Origin: Bacteroidales bacterium
GTDB lineage: Bacteria; Bacteroidota; Bacteroidia; Bacteroidales; Muribaculaceae
Direction of reading: 5' to 3'
Assembly: GCA_900768685.1 (NCBI GenBank)
Contig: CAAGDX010000007.1
Coordinates: 1-28,218 of the forward strand
DNA length: 28,218 nt
Below, piece by piece: positions 1 to 7,577 of the stretch. How positions within the stretch are numbered: position 1 is the first letter of the stretch; each line of letters begins with the position of its first letter. Both the position numbers and the translations under genes were made by a program. The notes beneath the pieces are model-generated. The model had not been told where the DNA came from, did no database searches, and saw only the letters and a list, made by a program, of their open reading frames with translations.

Positions 1-34
1 AAACAACTCGGTAGTTGCGTTCAAGCATGATGTT

Positions 35-140
35 GTTGTGGTGGCTTGTTGATGATTAAAGATATTAAACAACGCTCTTTATTGCCTTTGTCACCCACAG
101 ATAGTTGTGGTTTGATGATGAATAAAGATATTAAACAGCG
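35..140. repeat. Imperfect tandem repeat, two units about 69 bases apart
   Basis: Unit 1 (35-74) and unit 2 (104-140) both begin GTTGTGG and share a core close to GATGAnTAAAGATATTAAAC followed by A/G-CG. Read on the plus strand, both give a KDIKQR peptide, but the short frame they lie in has only a TTG start, no family I recognise, and runs into the 3' end of yjbQ. I therefore call it a repeat and not a gene. A small CAACT/AGTTG hairpin lies at 4-17. Nothing else is visible in bases 1-175, and the left edge cuts the context. Confidence 0.55.
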
Positions 141-175
141 AGGCGTAATTGTGGCTGATAAGATGATGTTAGGCT

Positions 176-586
176 TTAAGAGAAAACAGTGGCAACTATT
201 TTGCGTTCACCGCCATAGTTACGGAATTCACAAAGGTAGATGCCTTGCCAGGTGCCGAGGTTAAGTCTCCTGTTTGTTATGGGGATTGTGATGCTGATGC
301 CAAACATAGAACTTTTAGCGTGTGCAGGCATGTCGTCTGCACCCTCAAGTGTGTGAGTGTAATACGGCTCATTTTCTTTTACGATATGGTTTAGAATTTT
401 GTCCATATCTCTCCGTACGTCAGGGTCTGCATTTTCATTTATTGTGAGAGCACAAGATGTATGTTTTACAAAAAGGTTCAGCAAACCCGTTTCCGGCAAT
501 GTTGGCAGATTTCTAAGCACTTCTTGCGTAATGAGGTGACAACCTCTGCTTTTTGCAGACAATGTAAAGGTGTATTGCTGTATCAT
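176..586 (-). CDS. yjbQ: YjbQ family protein (UPF0047)
   Basis: A complete 136-residue protein of the YjbQ/UPF0047 family, a small soluble beta-sheet protein usually about 130-140 residues long. Databases name the family 'secondary thiamine-phosphate synthase enzyme' because some members rescue thiamine-phosphate synthase mutants; the physiological reaction is not settled. Conserved family blocks are visible: HTSCALTINENAD around residue 43, HAKSSMFG around residue 88 and LGTWQGIYLCEFR near 112-124. The histidines in the first two blocks are the presumed metal/active-site ligands. The ATG at 586 fits the usual family N-terminus. The gene is monocistronic and divergent from purL, with a plausible promoter about 105 bases upstream. 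The family call is secure; the function is not. Confidence 0.93.
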   Translation of the reverse strand: MIQQYTFTLSAKSRGCHLITQEVLRNLPTLPETGLLNLFVKHTSCALTINENADPDVRRDMDKILNHIVKENEPYYTHTLEGADDMPAHAKSSMFGISITIPITNRRLNLGTWQGIYLCEFRNYGGERKIVATVFS

Positions 587-691
587 AATTATGCAGGGTT
601 AGTTTATTATGTATGTATTGCCTCCTATCCGAGGGCTGCCTGTAAAGACCAAAACATTCATTTACTATTATTTATAAATTAACTTATATAG

Positions 692-723
692 CAAAGGTAG
701 CTATTATTTTTAATAAATTCAAA
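692..723 (-). promoter_or_regulatory. Candidate yjbQ promoter
   Basis: On the minus strand TACCTTTG (699-692) matches the Bacteroidetes -7 consensus TAnnTTTG, and TTTG (723-720) lies 20 bases upstream as the -33 box. This predicts an untranslated leader of roughly 100 bases before the yjbQ ATG at 586. Confidence 0.6.
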
Positions 724-739
724 TCCTTTTAGATTCTTA

Positions 740-763
740 ATTTGCAATACGATTTGTAATACG
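740..763. repeat. Tandem 12-bp direct repeat between yjbQ and purL
   Basis: ATTTGCAATACG (740-751) is followed immediately by ATTTGTAATACG (752-763), with one mismatch. The pair sits just upstream of the purL -33 box and upstream of the divergent yjbQ promoter. That position suits a head-to-tail regulator binding site, but no regulator can be named from the sequence. Confidence 0.5.
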
Positions 764-775
764 TCAATGCAGCTA

Positions 776-806
776 TTGCTAAAACAAAAAAAAATTTGTA
801 ACTTTG
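776..806 (+). promoter_or_regulatory. purL promoter
   Basis: TAACTTTG (799-806) is a full match to the -7 consensus TAnnTTTG. TTGC (776-779) provides the -33 TTG, with 20 bases between TTG and the -7 box. Transcription should start around 810-813, giving a leader of about 50 bases. Confidence 0.7.
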
Positions 807-808
807 CG

Positions 809-841
809 TGCAGTTTCGGGGATACACGAAGCTGCATTTTT
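809..841 (+). promoter_or_regulatory. Hairpin with trailing U-run in the purL leader
   Basis: TGCAGTTTCG (809-818) pairs with CGAAGCTGCA (827-836) over 10 bp, including one U-G pair, around an 8-base loop. TTTTT follows at 837-841. It looks like a small intrinsic terminator or a 5'-end stabilising hairpin. The predicted start site lies at the base of the stem, so one to three bases of the left arm may not be transcribed; the repeat could instead act as a DNA operator. It does not resemble the purine riboswitch. Confidence 0.5.
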
Positions 842-863
842 ATTAAAACCTCTAACCTAAATT

Positions 864-3800
864 ATGGTAACTTTCTTCAAAAAGGACTCAAATACTATTT
901 ATGCAGTGGAGTCCGACCATCGTTTCAGCGAAGGTGAAAAAGAGCAACTGTCTTGGCTCTTTGCCGGTGCAAAAGCACTGCAGTCGTCAAAAATCAATGG
1001 TCCGTTTGTTGGTCCGCGTAAGGAAATGATTACTCCTTGGAGTACAAATGCGGTGGAAATCACTCAAAACATGGGGCTAAAAGGTATCAGTCGTATTGAA
1101 TGTTTCACAAAAGTGAAATCTGCTGACGCCGCTTACGACAAAATGCTGTGCAGACTTTACGAAACAATAGACGGAAACGTTTTCAAAACAGACAAAACAC
1201 CGGATGAAATTGTTTATATAAGCGACATTACTGCTTACAACGATTCAGAAGGCCTTGCTCTTAGCAAGGATGAAGAAGAATACCTAAGGAAGTTAAGCCG
1301 GAAACTCGGTCGTCCACTCACAGACAGCGAAGTTTTTGGCTTTTCTCAAGTTAATTCCGAACATTGCCGCCATAAAATTTTCAACGGCACTTTTATCATT
1401 GACGGCAAAGAAAAGCCTATGTCGCTTTTCAAACTTATAAAAAAGACATCACAAGAAAATCCAAACGGGCTTGTTTCCGCATATAAAGATAATGTAGCTT
1501 TTATTGAAGGTCCTCGTATCGAGCAGTTCGCTCCTGTTAATCCGGACAAACCGGACTATTTCACTATTTCAAACCTGGACACAGTAATCTCACTTAAAGC
1601 GGAAACTCACAATTTCCCTACTACCGTAGAGCCGTTTAATGGTGCCGCAACAGGCACGGGAGGTGAAATTCGAGACCGCCTTGGTGGTGGCAAGGCAAGT
1701 TTGCCTATTGCCGGAACTGCCGTTTATATGACTTCATATTCCCGCAAAGATAAGGACAGAACATGGGAAAGCACTGTGGCTCCTCGTCCTTGGCTATATC
1801 AAACACCGGAAGAAATTCTCATCAAAGCTTCTAACGGTGCAAGCGACTTCGGCAACAAGTTCGGACAGCCACTCATCTGCGGTTCCGTTCTCACATTCGA
1901 GCATGAGGAAAATGGCAAAACATACGCATACGATAAGGTGATAATGCTTGCCGGCGGTGTAGGCTTTGCTGCAAAGAAAGATGCTATAAAGGGCGAACCC
2001 AAGCCGGGAGAAAAAGTTGTGCTGCTCGGTGGTGACAACTATCGTATCGGTATGGGTGGCGGTGCCGTTTCATCTGTAGCAACAGGACAATATGCCGGTG
2101 CAATAGAACTTAACGCCGTGCAACGTGCAAACCCGGAAATGCAGAAACGTGTGGCAAACGTGATTCGTGCCCTTGCAGAGTCAGGGCTGAACCCGATTAT
2201 TTCCATTCACGACCATGGTGCCGGCGGACACTTGAACGCCCTCTCGGAACTTGTGGAAGCTACCGGCGGACATATTGACATCAATGCTTTGCCTATCGGT
2301 GACCACACTCTGAGCTATAAGGAAATTATTGGAAACGAAAGCCAGGAACGTATGGGTATGGTGGTTCGTGAAAAAGACATACCGTTTATCAAACGTATTG
2401 CGGACCGTGAACGTGCTCCGATGTATGTTGTCGGTGAAACTACAGGCGACCACAGATTTGTTTTTGAAGATGAGAATGGAATTAAACCTATCGACTTGGA
2501 AATGGAAGATATGTTTGGCAATTCTCCCAAAACCATCATGGAAGATAATACTGTTTCCGTGACATACGCAGACGCCGAATATTCACAGGAAAAAGTACAA
2601 GAATACCTTAAAAACGTGCTTTCTCTGGAAGCTGTGGCTTGTAAAGACTGGCTTACGAACAAGGTGGACCGCTCGGTAACAGGCAAAATCGCTCGCCAAC
2701 AGTGCCAAGGCGAAATACAACTTCCACTCAGCGACTGCGGCGTGGTTGCACTTGACTATAAAGGCAAACGAGGTATTGCAACATCTATCGGTCATGCACC
2801 ACAAGTGGCACTTACAGACCCGGCAAAAGGCTCCGTTATATCTATAGCAGAAGCACTTACAAATATCGCAGGTGCTCCTCTCAAAAACGGACTCAAGAGC
2901 ATTTCTCTGAGTGCAAACTGGATGTGGCCATGTAAAAATGCAGGTGAAGATGCTGCACTTTACGATGCCGTGAAAGCTTGCAGCGACTTTGCTATCGCAC
3001 TGGGCATAAACATTCCTACTGGCAAAGACAGTCTCTCCATGACACAAAAATATGGCGACAAAAAAGTCTATGCTCCAGGCACTGTGATTATTTCCGCAGC
3101 AGGTGAAGTGAGCGATATTCGCAGAGTTGTGTCACCCGTTATCAAGAAAAAATCATCCACATTATATTATGTTGATTTCTCATCAGACGAACTCCGTCTG
3201 GGCGGCTCCGCTCTGTATCAGTCTCTGAACCACATAGGTTCCACTGCACCTACGGTGAAAGATTCCGCACAATTTGCAAGAACTTTTGATGCCATAAACC
3301 TTTTGGCACAAAAGAATATGGTGCTTGCCATGCACGATGTTTCTGCAGGAGGTCTTATCACCACTCTTCTTGAAATGACATTTGCAAATCGTCGCGGAGG
3401 ACTTAATATCTCAACAGAAGGATTTAATGATGCAGACATCGTGAAAGTATTGTTTGCAGAAAATCCTGCCATCGTTCTTCAAATCTCTGACGGACAAAAA
3501 GAAAATGTTGAGAAACTTCTCAGTGAAAACGGTGTACGTTTCTTTGCACTGGGACGCACTGCCAATAGCCGTAAAATCACAGTCAATCACAAGGGCGAAA
3601 CGCTTGAATTTGACATAGATAGTCTCCGTGACACATGGTTTAAACCGTCATACCTCCTGGATTGCGACCAAAGCGGTGAAAAATGTGCTGCAGCACGTTT
3701 CCGCAACTATAGTCACCAAGCAATAAATTACTCTTTCCCGGAGAATTTTGACGGTAAACTTGCAAGCCGTGGCATCAGTCTCAGCCGCAGAGAAAAAACA

Positions 3801-4559
3801 GGTATTCGCGCAGCAATAATCCGCGAAAAAGGCGTGAACGGTGACAGAGAAATGGCATTTTCACTCCACCTTGCCGGTTTTGATGTTAAAGACGTACACA
3901 TGTCCGACCTTATGTCCGGACGCGAAACACTTGACGACGTGAATATGATAGTGTTCTGCGGCGGATTCTCAAACAGTGACGTTCTTGGCTCTGCAAAAGG
4001 TTGGGCAAGCGGCTTCCTCTACAATGAAACGGCAAAAGAAACCCTCCGCCGCTTTTACAGCCGTAAAGACACTCTTTCACTCGGCATCTGCAATGGTTGC
4101 CAACTGATGATAGAGCTTAATCTCATCAATCCGGAACACGACAAACGCACAAGAATGGAACATAACATTTCTCACAAGTTTGAATCACAATTCCTTGGCG
4201 TCACAATTCCGCAAAACAATTCCGTGATGTTCGGCAACCTTTCCGGTTCCAAACTGGGAATCTGGGTAGCTCATGGCGAAGGACGTTTTATGCTTCCGGA
4301 AGACTTGAGCAAATATAATATCGTGGCTCAGTATAGTTACAACAAGTATCCCGCGAATCCAAACGGTTCTGTGGCTGCTGTTGCCGGTATTTGTTCTGCA
4401 GACGGTCGTCATCTTGCAATGATGCCTCACTTAGAGCGTGCTATCTTCCCATGGCAATGCGGCTATTACCCCTATTCACGCCGCAACGACGAAATCACAC
4501 CATGGATTGATGCTTTTATCAACGCTCGCAAGTGGATTGAGAACGTAACTCGCTGTTAA
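864..4559 (+). CDS. purL: Phosphoribosylformylglycinamidine synthase (FGAR amidotransferase), single-chain type
   Basis: Cytosolic enzyme of de novo purine synthesis. It converts FGAR, glutamine and ATP to FGAM. At 1231 residues it is the large single-chain form (E. coli PurL is about 1295), so no separate PurS/PurQ is needed. Order: PurS-like N-terminal part and linker to about residue 190, two AIR-synthase-type halves, with the substrate/ATP loop HNFPTTVEPFNGAATGTGGE near residue 250, and a class I glutaminase from about residue 985. The glutaminase triad is intact: Cys1076 in LGICNGCQ, and His1189 and Glu1191 in MPHLER. The ATG at 864 follows a good promoter and a hairpin leader. The gene appears to be transcribed alone; a strong inverted repeat follows the stop. 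Confidence 0.98.
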   Translation: MVTFFKKDSNTIYAVESDHRFSEGEKEQLSWLFAGAKALQSSKINGPFVGPRKEMITPWSTNAVEITQNMGLKGISRIECFTKVKSADAAYDKMLCRLYETIDGNVFKTDKTPDEIVYISDITAYNDSEGLALSKDEEEYLRKLSRKLGRPLTDSEVFGFSQVNSEHCRHKIFNGTFIIDGKEKPMSLFKLIKKTSQENPNGLVSAYKDNVAFIEGPRIEQFAPVNPDKPDYFTISNLDTVISLKAETHNFPTTVEPFNGAATGTGGEIRDRLGGGKASLPIAGTAVYMTSYSRKDKDRTWESTVAPRPWLYQTPEEILIKASNGASDFGNKFGQPLICGSVLTFEHEENGKTYAYDKVIMLAGGVGFAAKKDAIKGEPKPGEKVVLLGGDNYRIGMGGGAVSSVATGQYAGAIELNAVQRANPEMQKRVANVIRALAESGLNPIISIHDHGAGGHLNALSELVEATGGHIDINALPIGDHTLSYKEIIGNESQERMGMVVREKDIPFIKRIADRERAPMYVVGETTGDHRFVFEDENGIKPIDLEMEDMFGNSPKTIMEDNTVSVTYADAEYSQEKVQEYLKNVLSLEAVACKDWLTNKVDRSVTGKIARQQCQGEIQLPLSDCGVVALDYKGKRGIATSIGHAPQVALTDPAKGSVISIAEALTNIAGAPLKNGLKSISLSANWMWPCKNAGEDAALYDAVKACSDFAIALGINIPTGKDSLSMTQKYGDKKVYAPGTVIISAAGEVSDIRRVVSPVIKKKSSTLYYVDFSSDELRLGGSALYQSLNHIGSTAPTVKDSAQFARTFDAINLLAQKNMVLAMHDVSAGGLITTLLEMTFANRRGGLNISTEGFNDADIVKVLFAENPAIVLQISDGQKENVEKLLSENGVRFFALGRTANSRKITVNHKGETLEFDIDSLRDTWFKPSYLLDCDQSGEKCAAARFRNYSHQAINYSFPENFDGKLASRGISLSRREKTGIRAAIIREKGVNGDREMAFSLHLAGFDVKDVHMSDLMSGRETLDDVNMIVFCGGFSNSDVLGSAKGWASGFLYNETAKETLRRFYSRKDTLSLGICNGCQLMIELNLINPEHDKRTRMEHNISHKFESQFLGVTIPQNNSVMFGNLSGSKLGIWVAHGEGRFMLPEDLSKYNIVAQYSYNKYPANPNGSVAAVAGICSADGRHLAMMPHLERAIFPWQCGYYPYSRRNDEITPWIDAFINARKWIENVTRC

Positions 4560-4588
4560 CAAATATTATATTTACATATCTTATAAAA

Positions 4589-4628
4589 GTAATGCTTTTT
4601 ACTTGCAACTATGAGTAAAAAGCATTAC
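4589..4628. repeat. Perfect 15-bp inverted repeat between purL and the thrC-like gene
   Basis: GTAATGCTTTTTACT (4589-4603) and AGTAAAAAGCATTAC (4614-4628) are exact reverse complements around a 10-base loop. It could end purL transcription, but the downstream U-run is poor (CTTTGTAT). The next promoter is threaded through it: the -33 TTG begins at the left arm's last base and runs into the loop, and the -7 box starts in the right arm. An operator is therefore as likely as a terminator. Confidence 0.75.
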
Positions 4629-4633
4629 CTTTG
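4603..4633 (+). promoter_or_regulatory. Promoter of the thrC-like operon
   Basis: TTG (4603-4605) and TACCTTTG (4626-4633), separated by 20 bases, fit the Bacteroidetes -33/-7 pattern. The start site would be near 4638, about 40 bases before the ATG at 4677. The promoter overlaps the perfect inverted repeat. Confidence 0.6.
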
Positions 4634-4676
4634 TATAAACTAAAATAGTTAACCGAACACGATAAAACACTATACC

Positions 4677-5744
4677 ATGCACTATATCCCGGTTACAGGC
4701 AATAATACATCCGTAGGGCTGATAGATGCAATACATTTGGGAGCAAACGATGAAGGGGCTTTGTTTCTCCCGGAAACGTACCCCCTTATTCCCAAAGCCT
4801 ACTATAAAAACATCTCCGGAATGTCACTTCCGGAAATAGGCTATGTGGTGGCAAATATGCTCTTCGGGTCTGATATTCCCTCCTCTACCATAAAAGATAT
4901 AATTTTTGAAACTCTGAGTTTCGACATCCCCTTTCTGCAAATAAACGAAAACAAGTACGCTCTGGACCTTACACAAGGGCCAACGGGAAACTATAATGAC
5001 ATCAGTGCCCGCTTCATGGCAAATTTGCTCAAAAGATACAGACGTCACGCACGCTTTAACGTGATTATTTCGTCTTCTACGGGTGCAGGAAATGCCGTAG
5101 CAGATGCTTTTCATGATATGCCGGGCGTAAAGTCTTTCATACTTTTCCCCTCCCATTCCTTATCGGAAAAACGCAAAGAATCGCTCACAAGCTATGGTGA
5201 AAATGTAATTCCAATAGAAGTTAACGGTAGCCTTTTCAAACTGTTGGATGTCACTCGAGAGGCAGTGTTAGACAAATCCCTTCAGGAACAAGTTCCGCTA
5301 ATCACTGCAAACTCCGTCAATATCGCAGCATTGCTTCCAAGAACAATATTCTTCCTGTATGCTTATTCACGCCTCGTGAAAGAAAGAAGAAATGCAGACA
5401 ATATAGTCATTTCCATCCCTACTCGCAATTTGGGCAACCTTACAGCAGCCATTATTGCAAGCAAAATGGGTCTGCCCGTAAGCCGCTTTATTGCACTCCG
5501 CGATGACAGCCGCTTTGCCGTAAACGACCGCAGAATAGCTTCACTCCTGGGCAAAGAGGACTATGATAACGATATTTTCTCACCTGAGAGCCACCCGTTG
5601 GCTGCAAATGAAACGGAAATAACACTAATCACAGATAACGACAAAAACTGTATTATAGATGGTTATGGCGATGTTCATCACCGCATAGAACACATTTCCG
5701 CCAAGTACAACCAACTGAAATCTATAATTCTAAACAACAAATAA
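4677..5744 (+). CDS. Threonine-synthase-like protein lacking the PLP lysine (probable pseudoenzyme)
   Basis: 355 residues, clearly homologous to threonine synthase (fold-type II PLP enzyme) through its N-terminal and central regions: the GPTxxYxD-ARFMANLL block, TANSVNIAALLPRTIFFLYAY and MGLPVSRFIA. Every PLP signature I can place is altered. The family FKD motif, whose Lys forms the Schiff base, reads Y106-N107-D108; the SGDTG loop reads STGAG (134-138); the phosphate-binding SGNFGN reads TRNLGN (249-254). After about residue 285 the SNAMDVGxPSN region and the usual C-terminal 80-100 residues are missing or unrecognisable (normal Bacteroidetes ThrC is about 430). The frame is intact and begins a likely four-gene operon, so it is probably a real protein with a non-catalytic or different role. 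It should not be annotated as working ThrC. Confidence 0.85.
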   Translation: MHYIPVTGNNTSVGLIDAIHLGANDEGALFLPETYPLIPKAYYKNISGMSLPEIGYVVANMLFGSDIPSSTIKDIIFETLSFDIPFLQINENKYALDLTQGPTGNYNDISARFMANLLKRYRRHARFNVIISSSTGAGNAVADAFHDMPGVKSFILFPSHSLSEKRKESLTSYGENVIPIEVNGSLFKLLDVTREAVLDKSLQEQVPLITANSVNIAALLPRTIFFLYAYSRLVKERRNADNIVISIPTRNLGNLTAAIIASKMGLPVSRFIALRDDSRFAVNDRRIASLLGKEDYDNDIFSPESHPLAANETEITLITDNDKNCIIDGYGDVHHRIEHISAKYNQLKSIILNNK

Positions 5745-5776
5745 AATACTACTAACCCAATAAAATCAGAGTAAAA

Positions 5777-6100
5777 ATGAAAAGAAGAATCACAAAAAAG
5801 AGTATCCGCTACATCTGCGGTGATGCTGCAGCAGAATGTATTATCACAAAGCATTTTTGCCCTAATATTGACAAAGAAGAAATCACAAAGTGCATCTTGG
5901 ATATCGCTACACTCCAAACTGCATCTCTGAGCAAAGTGAATGTTAAATTCGACAAAGTGAAATCCGACTACAATAATCCAACGGAATATCGCAAAGAAAA
6001 ACGTAACTTCTACCGCAAAGCATTCGCTTCCATAAAGAAAGAATTCAAAACAAAACTCAGCGAAATTGCAGCTGAAATGAACAAGGCTGCCAAAGCATAA
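5777..6100 (+). CDS. Small conserved-looking hypothetical protein, basic and helical
   Basis: 107 residues, not matched to a named family. It is rich in Lys/Arg and Ala, with no signal peptide or membrane segment. It has two or three cysteines (in YICGDAAAEC near residues 13-22, HFCPN near 28 and TKCILD near 39), and the C-terminal half (about 60-107) is a charged predicted helix, YRKEKRNFYRKAF then EIAAEMNKAAKA. It starts at ATG 5777, 32 bases after the thrC-like stop, and ends 6 bases before the acyltransferase, so it is almost certainly co-transcribed with both. Codon use matches its neighbours. I infer a small cytosolic protein; no function can be assigned. Confidence 0.8.
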   Translation: MKRRITKKSIRYICGDAAAECIITKHFCPNIDKEEITKCILDIATLQTASLSKVNVKFDKVKSDYNNPTEYRKEKRNFYRKAFASIKKEFKTKLSEIAAEMNKAAKA

Positions 6101-6106
6101 GCGCAA

Positions 6107-6649
6107 ATGAGTTTTTCCGGACTTATACTCCGCATTTGGGGTTGGAAGGTGAACGTTTCCGTTCCGGACTACCCCAAATGCATAATATGTGTTGCACCTC
6201 ACACCAGCAACCTTGATTTTATCCTCGGTAAACTTGCATATATGTCAATCGGCAGAAAAGCAGGCTTTCTGATGAAAGAATCATGGTTTCGTTGGCCTTT
6301 GGGCTATTTTTTCCGCAGTATAGGTGGCGTTCCCGTGGCACGAAAAAACAAGAAAGTATCACTCGTGGAAGTACTGGTGGAAAAATTCCGCAATACGGAC
6401 AAACTCGCCATTGCCATTACACCGGAAGGCACGAGAAGCCGCACGGATAAATGGCACACAGGTTTTCTTGAAATTGCACGACAAGCGGAAATCCCTATTT
6501 GTCTTGGAGCATTTGACTTCAAAACAAAGAACATTTACCTTGAAAAAACGTTTATTCCTACGGGAGACAATGATGCCGATTTGGCTGAAATAAAACAATA
6601 TTACAGCCAATTCACAGCAAAATACCCGGAGAAATTCAGCACCGAATAA
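6107..6649 (+). CDS. PlsC-like lysophospholipid/glycerol-phosphate acyltransferase family protein
   Basis: 180 residues of the LPLAT/PlsC superfamily, which transfers acyl chains to glycerophosphate-type or related acceptors at the inner membrane. The catalytic HX4D motif is present as H32-T-S-N-L-D37. The acceptor-binding EGTR motif is at 107-110 (TPEGTRSR), and the middle has FRWPLGYFFRSIGGVPVAR. It is shorter than classic PlsC (about 240) and has no clear N-terminal membrane helix; it matches the compact 'acyltransferase' type common in Bacteroidetes, whose acceptor is unknown. It starts 6 bases after the preceding gene and ends 12 bases before the nitrilase, so operonic coupling is likely. 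The true acceptor could be a lysophospholipid or another lipid. Confidence 0.9.
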   Translation: MSFSGLILRIWGWKVNVSVPDYPKCIICVAPHTSNLDFILGKLAYMSIGRKAGFLMKESWFRWPLGYFFRSIGGVPVARKNKKVSLVEVLVEKFRNTDKLAIAITPEGTRSRTDKWHTGFLEIARQAEIPICLGAFDFKTKNIYLEKTFIPTGDNDADLAEIKQYYSQFTAKYPEKFSTE

Positions 6650-6661
6650 TTCATTTATCAA

Positions 6662-7441
6662 ATGAACGAAACTCTAAAAATTGCACTTATTGCCATAGAC
6701 ATCATTCCGCAGGACAAAGACCAAAACCTGGCTAACCTCTATTCCGCCCTTGAAAAAATTGAGAAAGGAACGGATATTGTTGTGCTTCCGGAACTTTTTT
6801 CCACCGGATTTATAAAAGACCCTGAGAAAATATTAGATACGGCAGAACCTATAAGCGGAAAAACAGTGCAGAAATTGCACCAATACGCAGACAAATTCGG
6901 TTTCGCTATAGCCGGAAGTTTTCTCTGTAAAGTAGCAAATACTATACTTAATAGAGGATTCTTCATAGAACCCGGTGGTGATGATACTTTTTACGACAAA
7001 AAGCACCTTTTCTCACTCAGTCCTGAAAAAAAATTGCTCAACCCCGGATATAGCCGTTCACCTATAATCAGATATAGAGGATGGAATATTTCTATGATAA
7101 TATGCTACGACCTCCGCTTCCCGGCATGGTGCAGAAACATAAAAAACAATTACGATTTGCTCCTCGTTCCTGCAAATTGGCCTAATGCACGCGCATACGC
7201 TTGGAAGCATCTCCTTATAGCTCGTGCTATAGAAAACCAGGCATACGTTGCAGGTGCAAACCGTTCCGGTAAAGATGGTTTCGGAGATTACGACAATTTA
7301 AGTTTCGTTTTCAACCCTACAGGTGAACCTATAGGCGAACAGAAAGATAATATCGTATATGCCACTCTCAGCAAAAAGGCAATTGAAGACATTCGCAGAT
7401 ACCTGCCTGTCATAAACGATGCCGATGATTTTGAAATATGA
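6662..7441 (+). CDS. Nitrilase-family amidohydrolase, omega-amidase (YafV/Nit2) type
   Basis: 259 residues, full length for the carbon-nitrogen hydrolase family. The catalytic triad is visible: Glu44 in LPELFSTGF, Lys113 in YDKKHLF and Cys148 in IICYDLRFP. The sequence around the lysine (YDKKHLFSLSPE) and the closing PTGEPIG block match the YafV/omega-amidase branch, which hydrolyses alpha-ketoglutaramate or ketosuccinamate to the keto acid plus ammonia, as repair of transamination by-products. It is cytosolic and the last gene of the probable operon beginning at 4677. A different small amide substrate cannot be excluded. Confidence 0.93.
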   Translation: MNETLKIALIAIDIIPQDKDQNLANLYSALEKIEKGTDIVVLPELFSTGFIKDPEKILDTAEPISGKTVQKLHQYADKFGFAIAGSFLCKVANTILNRGFFIEPGGDDTFYDKKHLFSLSPEKKLLNPGYSRSPIIRYRGWNISMIICYDLRFPAWCRNIKNNYDLLLVPANWPNARAYAWKHLLIARAIENQAYVAGANRSGKDGFGDYDNLSFVFNPTGEPIGEQKDNIVYATLSKKAIEDIRRYLPVINDADDFEI

Positions 7442-7537
7442 ACATAGATAATAGGACTACAAGTTGCTACGTCCTTTCCTTTGAAGTTTGCCCAAAAGAT
7501 AACATTTTTCGTATTTTTAAGCAATTATAACACCCAA

Positions 7538-7577
7538 GTAACGAATTTTCGCTGAAAATTCAGAAAAAATTCGTAAC
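7538..7577. repeat. Nested inverted repeats at the 7615 gene promoter
   Basis: GTAACGAATTTT (7538-7549) pairs with AAAATTCGTAAC (7566-7577) with one mismatch. The inner part of the same left arm, GAATTTTC (7543-7550), can instead pair exactly with GAAAATTC (7554-7561). The outer right arm runs into the -7 box (7574-7581), so this is DNA-level symmetry at the promoter and suggests an operator. It is upstream of the expected start site and thus unlikely to act as RNA. Confidence 0.55.

Noticed and set aside
46..264. Small plus-strand frame containing two KDIKQR peptides
   Set aside because: TTG start, no family match, and its second half is the antisense of the conserved yjbQ 3' end.
461..682. 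73-residue plus-strand frame across the yjbQ start
   Set aside because: It is antisense to conserved YjbQ codons and covers the yjbQ leader; its composition is not protein-like.
807..863. Purine or PRPP riboswitch in the purL leader
   Set aside because: The leader is only about 50 bases with one simple hairpin; no three-way junction or conserved loop bases are present.
2583..3047. 154-residue minus-strand frame inside purL
   Set aside because: Shadow of purL: Cys/Phe/His-rich composition typical of antisense reading, with no promoter.
5678..6202. 174-residue minus-strand frame over the 107-residue gene
   Set aside because: Phe/Cys-rich antisense of Lys/Glu-rich codons. The plus-strand gene has operon spacing and continuous context.
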